64,000 nt of DNA from positions 18,801,254-18,865,253 of the forward strand of contig CM033723.1 of NCBI GenBank assembly GCA_019671005.1, given 5' to 3'. Shown here piece by piece: positions 56,973 to 64,000 of this stretch. This stretch comes from Hibiscus mutabilis (taxonomy: Eukaryota; Streptophyta; Magnoliopsida; Malvales; Malvaceae). The notes beneath the pieces were generated by a model. That model had not been told where the DNA came from. It worked only from the letters and a program-made list of their open reading frames with translations, and made no database searches. How positions within the stretch are numbered: the first letter of the stretch is position 1; each line of letters begins with the position of its first letter. Both the position numbers and the translations under genes were made by a program.

Positions 56973-58150
56973 ATGGCCCCTAAGAAATGAGCAGAAAAAG
57001 ACATTACCTTTAGTTCACGTTCTCTGTGTCCTCTTCCCGATCATATTGGTAATACACCGAATCTTACCCACATGTATCAAAACTGTTTTAATGAACCTCA
57101 ATATCGAGACGCCATGGAATATTTTAAAGAATTCCAAAGTTACAAAATTCACCCCGATCGTGTTACTTCAATCCCGTTTTTATCTTCCAAAAGATTTAAA
57201 TTCAAATATCTTCAATTAATGCACGATTGGAAATTTATGAGTTATTTAAGTATACCCTGGATTTTATACCGAAATCTTGGTTTAATCTTCTATTCCAATT
57301 CCTGGTGTATTTTCAATGAGAAGAAATCTTTTGTTGTTGCAATTGAATCTTACTTAATGGGTAAGAAATTTCGAATTGATTCAAGTGTTTTAGTAAACTT
57401 TTTGGGTCTTAAGGATACGAGAATAGATGATGAAGGTGCGTTACGACATATCCTTAGTTGTTCGGTGACTGTTCTTGATGCCCATGATAACATTTTACAC
57501 CTTATGATCACTTGGTGGTTTCGTCCATCCGGTGGGAAATACTCTACCATTTGCCAAGTTGATGATTTTTGGCTTTGATGTTTTCGTGAGGAGAAGTGAC
57601 CCAACCTTGCTCAAATTATGTTCTTTGAGATCATCTTTCTTGTCCAACATCACCATACCACCATGGTCACATCCTTCACATACGGCACGGCTTTGAGCTA
57701 ACTCTTCCATAAGATGGGTATTGATTGTTCATACGATCTTCAGGAACCTCTCACGGATCCCATTGATGAGCATTCTCTCTGTTGCGCTAAGTTCACTTAT
57801 TACAATGGAGAATTGGTCCGTAACACCGATCTTCTGAGAGGTGTTCACCCCGAATCGATGGAGGCTCCTCAAGAAGCTCAAGCTCTACAAGCTCCGGTGG
57901 CCCAACCGAATTAGGATGCTCTCATGGCTTTCCTCAATGGGAAGTTCACCTATTTGCACACCACCATGGACTCCAAATTTGCCCCGATCAACACTCGCTT
58001 CACATCCTTGGAGGAAAGATAGCGGCTATTGAAAATCGACAAAAATCTATAGACATCACTCTTAACGCATTTCATGGTGAATGGCGTCAATCCCATGGAC
58101 CTCCGGCCACAAATGTTGATGAGGATGAAGACGATGGCATGGACTCTTAG
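56973..58150 (+). pseudogene. Third ORF of the Sirevirus-like element
   Basis: One frame from ATG 56973 (MAPKK, then stop at 56988) runs through 57072-57578 (YRDAMEYFKEFQSYKIHPDR; LVNFLGLKDTRIDDEGALRH; ITWWFRPSGGKYSTICQVDD), two more stops, and 57594-57914 (YGTALSKLFHKMGID), then a Pro/Gln/Ala-rich stretch. After 57915 a coiled-coil-like end follows (FLNGKFTYLHTTMDSKFAPI) with a frameshift near 58020. About 390 codons in total. It occupies the place of Sirevirus envelope-like ORFs, but I see no signal peptide or clear membrane helix. It resembles the plant-transposon-protein type domain. Function unknown. Confidence 0.7.
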
Positions 58151-58487
58151 GCATCTTGCATCTCATAGCATATCATATTAGGATTTAAGTTATGCACCTT
58201 TATTTTATGTCTTTATGAACTCCTATGCTTTGTTTTTATTTGGTTTATGTTTTTAGGATTTGAGTTGGATTGAACTTTGTTGCTTGAACTATTATTTGAA
58301 GTTACGTGCTTATGTTGCTTATTTAATTGCTTGGAGTTGTTATTGTTTTCTTGTCTTATCCCTATTACATTGGTTTTGATCTAACAAAAAGGGGGAGAAG
58401 TTTAAAAGAGCCAAATTTTTATTTACAGCCTTAAATTAAGGGGGAGTTTTCTAATACTTAAAAATGTTCACTTTGGTTTTGTTATAT

Positions 58488-58500
58488 CAAAAAGGGGAGA
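58488..58500 (+). other. Polypurine tract
   Basis: CAAAAAGGGGAGA directly before the 3' LTR. Two earlier AGGGGGAG tracts (58389 and 58440) lie in the same 110 bp. Confidence 0.85.
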
Positions 58501-58501
58501 T

Positions 58502-59927
58502 TGTAAAACCTATGTTTGATTTTGATATAACAAATTGTTTAAGGACTAAATTGTAAAGGAAAATAAATCTTTAAATATTCAAAAGTCTTACAAAAGGACA
58601 AGGAAAAGTTTTACACTTAAACCCAAAATTTTTTCTAAGTGTTTCAAACCAAAAATACACAAATACGCTCATGCATATCGAGACACCCCTTGGTGTTTCG
58701 ATACGTTTTTTAGCTATTGGAATTTGTTTTTACATAGCGTATCGATACGACTTTACCTGTTTCGATATGACCTTCATATTACGTTGAAAATTAGGCCTTG
58801 CGTTTTGATACGTACAACCCGTTTTGATACGGCCTTCAACCTGGGCAAACGTTTTTAGCTTAGCGTTTCGATACGGCTAACACCCATTTCGATACGGTTT
58901 GAAATCTGGGTTTAAGAAATTTAACTCATACTGATACGGTACACTATGTTTCGATACGGTTTGAAATCTGGATTTAAGGAATTTTAAAACGCACCGATAC
59001 GGTTAACACGTACCGATACAGTTTGTTAAGATCTTCAAAGATCCTTGCATTAAATTTTTTCGACCGTTGCTTATCAGTTATTGGAATCCTTAAACTTTAA
59101 ATTTCAGTTAACCAGTACCGATACGCCCATATGCGTATCGATACGCTTTTTTCATCTAAGATTCTAGTAAGCAAAATCCGTACTGATACGGCCTTGCCGT
59201 TTCGATACGCCCCTATTTTAACACTAAGACCATTTCGATATGACTTCAAGTGTATCGATATGCTTTCTACAACGGCTATATTTTTGTTGTAACATGTATC
59301 GATACGGGCCTTCGTGTACCGATATGGTTGTCCACCAGATTGCATTTATTGCGGGAAAGATGGTCCCCAACGGCTCTATTGATGGCTTCAACCATCCAAA
59401 TGGCTAGAATTCAATAAGGGGGTATAAATACGAGTCTCCAATGCTACAACAACAACTAATGAACCTAGATTGAACAACATTCAAGTACTCAAGCAAAAAT
59501 CCAACCCTTGTGTTCTTAAGAGTCAAATCCTTGTACCCAACTTGTGTATTTCATTGTAATCTTTTATTTCAAGTTTGGGGTTGAGTGTTCTTGTAAATTG
59601 GGCAAATACATACCTTGTGAGGATCTTATTATTTTTCCATTTACTTTTCTTGTACAAGAGTGAATCTTGATCAAGCTTTGGGTAGAAAGCTTTGATCGGT
59701 TGTAATGGTTGCCTCCTTAGCCTAGAAAAGGGGAAGAATTTCATAGTGAAATTGGTTGAAAATCCTTAGTAGGAAGCTAAGGTAGTGGACGTAGAGCTTG
59801 TTAGAAGCTTGAACCACTATAAATCATTGTGTCCCATTGTCTATCTTTTCGATTTGCTTCCAAAAATTTTAAATTGCCAATTCACCCCCATCTTGGCCAC
59901 TTTTAGTGTTGATTGATTATCCTAACA
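58502..59927 (+). mobile_element. 3' LTR of the Sirevirus-like element
   Basis: 1426 bp, TGTAAAACC to CCTAACA, followed by TSD GATTC. TATA box at 59423-59430. It carries the same CGATAC array as the 5' LTR, with different point decay. Confidence 0.92.
58675..59325 (+). repeat. CGATAC hairpin array (3' LTR)
   Basis: Homologous to 49931-50571. Some sites decayed in the 5' LTR are intact here (59125-59154, both members with CGATACG) and vice versa. Confidence 0.85.
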
Positions 59928-60289
59928 GATTCTCACAACGGCAAGAGAGCTTTGGGTTGTTGGTGAGCGGAAACGTGTTTTTGTTCTTTTAAAAGGTTTG
60001 AAGATGGTTGTTGGGAGTTTAGAATAAGTTTTAAGCACTTATCTAAGCATGGAAGTAAGTATTGGTTGAGCTCTCTCTCATTTTTGGTTTTGCAAAATAC
60101 AAACTCATGCATATGTTTATAGATTTCATTACTTACTGTTATATGCATGTTTTAGAAATGAAAGAAGTTGCAAATGAGTATACATGATGATATTTGAGCA
60201 TAGCAAATGATTTATGAAATATTTTTGAGAATGCTAGAATACATGGTTTAATGTATTGGAAAATTGTTTGAATTGAAGCATATGTAAAA

Positions 60290-61358
60290 CTAGGGGTGAA
60301 CGTTCGAGCGAGTCAAGTCGAGTAAAAAATTTCGAGTTATCCGAGTTGATGCATAATCTTTTACAACTCAAACTTAATTTGAAATTGTTTTATTCGAGTT
60401 GAGTTGAGTTTTCAAGTTCCTATACAAATTTAACAGTAACAGTTTGATTCCAATTTAAGCGTCTTTTTCTAACCATATAACGTATGCATATATATATATT
60501 CATATTATTTTTCACATGTATAAATAAGATTTGTAATATTATTTAATAAAAAAATATCATCTAAACTTCTAAAATATATTTATAATGTTATTTTTAAATA
60601 AGGAATTTTTGGGATAAAGTATTGATGGGACCATAAATGAGTCAATAATTTGATGTGAAAAAAGCTTTACAAAAAACTTAAGTTGAATGATCGAATTGAA
60701 TAAAATGTAAAGTTAAAGGATTAAATTACAAAAAGAATATATTTTGTTAAAAATATGAATTGAAGTTACATACATATTATATAGTGTTAGTGAATCACGT
60801 GGTTTAATTTTGGTCAAAAATAGACTTAAAATGAAAGTTGAATTGAAGAAATGAGAAATCATTCAAAGTTGAGGGGCTAAATTTAAAAACTAGTAAATTT
60901 ATTTTTAAAATTTGAATTGAAGCTAATTAGGTATTCTATAGTGGATTAGGAGTATGTGGTTCAAATTTGGTTAAAAATGGACTTGTAACGAAGGAGGGAT
61001 TGAAAAAATGTGAAAATCATACAAAGTTGAGGGGCTAAATTGAAAAAGGATGAAATTTATTTTGAAAATATGAATTGAAGCTAAATAGGTATTCTACATT
61101 GTATAGAACGTGTGGTTCAAATTTGGTCAAAAATGGACTTAAAATGAAGGAGAAATTAAAGAAAAATGAAATCAGGGACTAAATAGCAAAATTGTAAAAT
61201 TTAGTTTTTCGGTTTTTCGATTTTTCGAGTTGGGCAAATTTCAACTCGACTCGAACTTGAAATTTTTTTGAGTTACTCGAGTTGACTCGATTAACTCGAA
61301 TAACTCGAAATTGAAAAAAATCTATTTTTTTGAGTCGAGTCGAGTTTTGCTCACCCTA
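60290..61358. mobile_element. hAT-type non-autonomous element (1069 bp)
   Basis: Terminal inverted repeat CTAGGGGTGAACG at the left and GCTCACCCTA at the right, with CGAGTCAAGTCGAG-like strings just inside both ends. A perfect 8-bp duplication ATGTAAAA flanks it (60282-60289 and 61359-61366), the hAT signature. No transposase. The interior is largely a tandem repeat (60756-61185). Confidence 0.88.
60756..61185. repeat. 157-bp tandem repeat inside the hAT-type element
   Basis: Copies begin TGAATTGAAG at 60756, 60913 and 61071 (periods 157 and 158 bp); the third is partial. Each contains TGGTTCAAATTTGGTCAAAA-like and AAAGTTGAGGGGCTAAAT-like phrases. Confidence 0.85.
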
Positions 61359-62514
61359 ATGTAAAATAGTAAGTTAATGAGCTTTTTATTGAGTACATTG
61401 GCAAGTAGCTGATATAAAATGTTATCGAATATAGTTGGCTAGCAATAGGGTTTAAAGTGAACTATAATAAGTCGCCTCATGTGTGTAGAGTGGTTAATTG
61501 TGCCATTTTCTCCATCATGAGAACCGTAGAGGTTGAGAGGTTAATTGTGCCATTTTCTCCCGCTGGTGGATTGATACATTATAACCATTGAGGGCTGCTC
61601 TGGTTCGAGGACGTATGTGAAGTGGTCGAAGGAACCACTTGGGAAATTCGTGTATCCGATGTGTTTTTGGTAAAAGGGAAAGGAACTTGGTTTTGAGTCA
61701 CTTGAATGCCAATATATGATATAATGTATCATGAGAAATGGATTATGTTTTGTATAATATGGTTTATACATGCGATGCTCTTTAAGCTTGCTATTTAGAG
61801 ATTTTGGCATATGAAGCTTAAATTGAGGTTTATGATAAAAATCCATGATACATGTGTTGTAAATGATTTAAATGAGTATATTTGAAGAGATTGTAGAGAC
61901 ATGAGATGATTTTGGCATGAGACTTATACATTTGATTTGAATTAAAACGGTTTTAAATGCATTAATGAGTGTTTTTGAGATTCCCTCACTAAGCTTATAG
62001 CTTACACTCTTCTTTTTCATCAATGCAGAGAAATAAGCACTTTCGGATAGCAAGTAGGCATGAGGAGATCCAAGGGTTGAAGTATTTTTCAAGTATGGTT
62101 TTATAAATGCATAATAGTAATAAGAGGTAATGTGACCAAGTTGTAATTGGGAGGTTTATTTTGGATACTCCCTGTTCGTACAAGTTATGTTTGATGTTTT
62201 GGACTTGTATGATGCTTAAAGTTTGGTTTTGAGGGGTTGGGAAACAATTTGCATGTTTGGGTAGAGATCATGCCTATAGGACAATTGCTTGGATTTGACA
62301 TGTTGCATATGATCCTCTACCATGCTCTTATGTTGGTGAAAATACTATTTGGGTGTTATATGGTGATTAGATGTTGATTGGAGTATGTTAGAATGAGCCA
62401 AAGTGTCATATGTTTGACCAATAGGTCATTATAGGTCTGTCTGTACTTGTACGAGTCCTCAGGGATTGGTATGCAGGGACCTATCTCGGCTCAATTTGGG
62501 CAAAAATGCCTTGG

Positions 62515-62725
62515 CGTATCGATATGCCTGGTGATCATATCGGTATGTATTGCTGGGTTTTTGGCTTGGTGTCAGTACACAAGCAACCGTACCTGTACGC
62601 CTTTTGTCTACTAGAATTCTCTATTTCGAATATTGCATACCTGTATTGATACACTTGAGGACCTATGGTACGCCTTTGAAAACTTATACTGTATCGATAC
62701 GGTGTGTTAGTGTATCAATACGCAG
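62515..62725 (+). repeat. CGATAC paired-motif array in the right-hand Ty3 LTR
   Basis: Pairs at 62520/62541, 62573/62593, 62647/62666 and 62695/62716 (19-21 bp). It lies about 430 bp before the LTR end. Confidence 0.8.
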
Positions 62726-63153
62726 TTCTTTAATTCTATTAAAATGCTTTATGAAGTTTGAATATTTGCAATTTAGTCCCTGTTTCTTGATCATGCAATT
62801 TAATGTGATTGGATGGCTATTTTAAGTTGAAATTTAACCTGATTGTATGAAATATGACTAATTAAGGATTGGCAACTTTAATTTCAAGGAAGTCATCTTA
62901 ATTAGAAAAAACTGCAATCTGGACCCTGTAATGTTATTTCATACAATTGTATGTCAATTCGACGCCCGATTGAATTGTAATCTTCACTGCTGCGAGCATG
63001 ATCACCTTAGGTCTTAATTAAGCATTTAGAAAAGAAAAAAATAAAAAATAGACTGTTTTCTAATTAATTCTTCTGAGTTTGTCTTGACAAACCCTAGTAT
63101 AGCTCACTTGATTCTGTCTTGCAACTAGACCGGGTCAAGGGGGTTACATTTGT

Positions 63154-63166
63154 TGGTATTAGAGCC
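63154..63166 (+). other. Primer-binding site, initiator-Met tRNA
   Basis: TGGTATTAGAGCC, one mismatch from consensus, five bases after the LTR end at 63148. It shows this LTR is the 5' LTR of an element continuing right. Confidence 0.85.
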
Positions 63167-63468
63167 ATGTTATGATTGTTGGGAAGTGGGTTATGGTTGT
63201 TTAGTTGAATGTTGTTAAAGAATTTGTTGTTTGACATGCGCGGTGTTTGATTTTGTTTGATTATGATTGAAATGTAGGATGTTTGGGGTATAAACTTGGG
63301 GACACATAGTCATATTACTACTAGTGTTAAATTATTTTTGTTTTTAAACATGAGCGACTTGGATTCATTCTGCAAGCTGGCCTAATTGTATTTTTTATTG
63401 CATTATGATGTTTTAGACTCATATTTTTGTAAAATAAGACCAAGACGAGAGCTTATATAGGCAGTGTT

Positions 63469-64000
63469 GTGGATGGACAAAATGATGAGTTGCGTCTTCC
63501 TCCACCGATTCCTTTTGCTAGAGTTGGAGTTGAGGGTGGTGCACCTCAGGCATCGCAAGGATCTATTTTTGGTGATATGACACCGTTGACTGAGACGATG
63601 AATAGAGCTTTTCAGACAGCCATAGATAGAGTGCAAGTACTTGCACCGACTCCTATAGCAGCTGTTAATACCATGCTTCGGTTGGCGCATTTACGTAGCT
63701 TGGGAGGTACCGAGTTTAAAGGTTTGGCTCCTGAGAGAGCTGAGGAATGGTTTGCCATCACAGAGAGGATCCTTCGCCAGATAGAGTGTATGGATGTCTG
63801 CAAGTTAGGTTGCATAGTGTCGTTACTTCAGGGTGATGCTTATAGTTGGTGGGCGACTGCTATCGTTGGTATAGCACCTGATGATGTGACATAGGAGTTC
63901 TTTTGTGCTACTTTCTGAAAGAAGTATCTGGGTTCCTGATATCAGGATGAGAAGAAAAAAGAGTTCATGGCATTGGAGTAGGGGAACATGTTTGTGGCTG
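63469..64000 (+). pseudogene. Ty3/gypsy gag, start only, cut by window edge
   Basis: ATG at 63472 (MDGQNDELRLPPP). The frame is open to 63894 and reads a Pro-rich lead, then the gag core (LGGTEFKGLAPERAEEWFAI, then CIVSLLQGDAYSWW). A TAG at 63892, a TGA soon after and a third stop interrupt the following EFFCATF..KKYLGS, YQDEKKKEFMALE segment. Typical plant gypsy retrotrans_gag. The rest lies outside the window. Confidence 0.85.

Larger units (their letters stand above)
49748..59927 (+). mobile_element. Sirevirus-like Ty1/copia element, complete
   Basis: 10180 bp with 1426-bp LTRs (49748-51173 and 58502-59927) and TSD GATTC (49743-49747 and 59928-59932). Order: LTR, gag with zinc knuckle and coiled-coil tail, protease, integrase, reverse transcriptase, RNase H, then 2.5 kb holding a CGATAC array and a third ORF, polypurine tract, LTR. 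Domain order integrase before reverse transcriptase is Ty1/copia; the long gag, W[VI]PK repeats and extra ORF fit the Sirevirus (SIRE/Maximus) lineage. Each ORF has a few frameshifts or stops, so the copy is inactive but fairly young. Confidence 0.93.
48519..63148 (+). mobile_element. Ty3/gypsy 5' LTR, 3368 bp, split by two insertions
   Basis: Begins TGTAACGCCC at 48519 and ends GGGTTACA at 63148, followed by a Met-tRNA primer-binding site and gag. It is the same family as the solo LTR: the first bases after TGTAACGCCC share TTTGGGCCTAG. Inside are a Sirevirus-like element (49748-59927) and a hAT-type element (60290-61358). Removing both, with one target copy each, leaves 3368 bp. The left flank CTTCC (48514-48518) would be the target duplication; its partner lies beyond the window. 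Confidence 0.9.

Noticed and set aside
56973..58150. Calling ORF3 an envelope protein
   Set aside because: Position fits Sirevirus envelope-like ORFs, but I see no signal peptide, clear transmembrane helix or cleavage site, so the product is left unknown.

Overview
This is a plant nuclear window: intron-containing genes of plant-only families (a GH3 auxin-amido synthetase and a MADS-box gene), plant-type LTR retrotransposons primed by initiator-Met tRNA, AT-rich intergenic DNA and no bacterial gene layout. The organism is a dicot; a Malvaceae species (cotton/cacao group) is plausible from the style of the repeats, but that is an impression, not shown by the sequence. Only two host genes are supported. 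Most of the rest is transposable elements, many nested, and several can be bounded to the base by target-site duplications (TSDs).

Layout. 1-16033: long Ty3/gypsy LTRs. A plus-strand LTR runs in from the left edge (1-1820). A minus-strand solo LTR (1914-13615, TSD CTCCT) is split by a complete but decayed Ty3 chromovirus (4346-12672, TSD ACATC). A third, diverged LTR ends at 16033. 16034-18438: AT-rich DNA with a 564-bp retroposed insert flanked by 39-bp duplications. 18439-22638: a second defective chromovirus (TSD AACAA) whose 5' LTR has shrunk to 132 bp. 23576-26660: a broken minus-strand plant-transposon-type ORF interrupted by a TRIM-like mini-retrotransposon (TSD GACTT) and a hAT-type MITE (TSD ATAATTGT). 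26690-30247: a non-autonomous LTR element with only a gag-like gene. 30336-32325: minus-strand gypsy gag and LINE reverse transcriptase relics.

33474-35431 is the GH3 gene (three exons, 597 codons), with a TATA box and several ACGTG motifs upstream. It carries an apparent GG instead of GT at the first splice donor. 35570-38812 holds small inverted-repeat elements. 39974-43121 (minus) is a ten-exon MIKC*-like MADS-box gene whose reading frame is intact except for one extra base within the first dozen codons. 43383-48240: a MITE, a LINE RNase H relic and a degraded minus-strand Ty1/copia element.

48519 to the right edge is a third copy of the long Ty3 LTR with its gag start. It is split by a complete Sirevirus-like Ty1/copia element (49748-59927, TSD GATTC, two 1426-bp LTRs, gag, pol and an extra third ORF) and by a 1069-bp hAT-type element (TSD ATGTAAAA). 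With insertions removed, this LTR is 3368 bp and the solo LTR 3370 bp, which supports the nesting model.

The most unusual signal is a family of arrays of paired CGATAC motifs whose two members lie about 20 bp apart and form imperfect hairpins. They occur in the Ty3 LTRs, in both LTRs of the unrelated Ty1/copia element, and again inside that element just upstream of a TATA-like box, a probable 5'-UTR intron and the third ORF.
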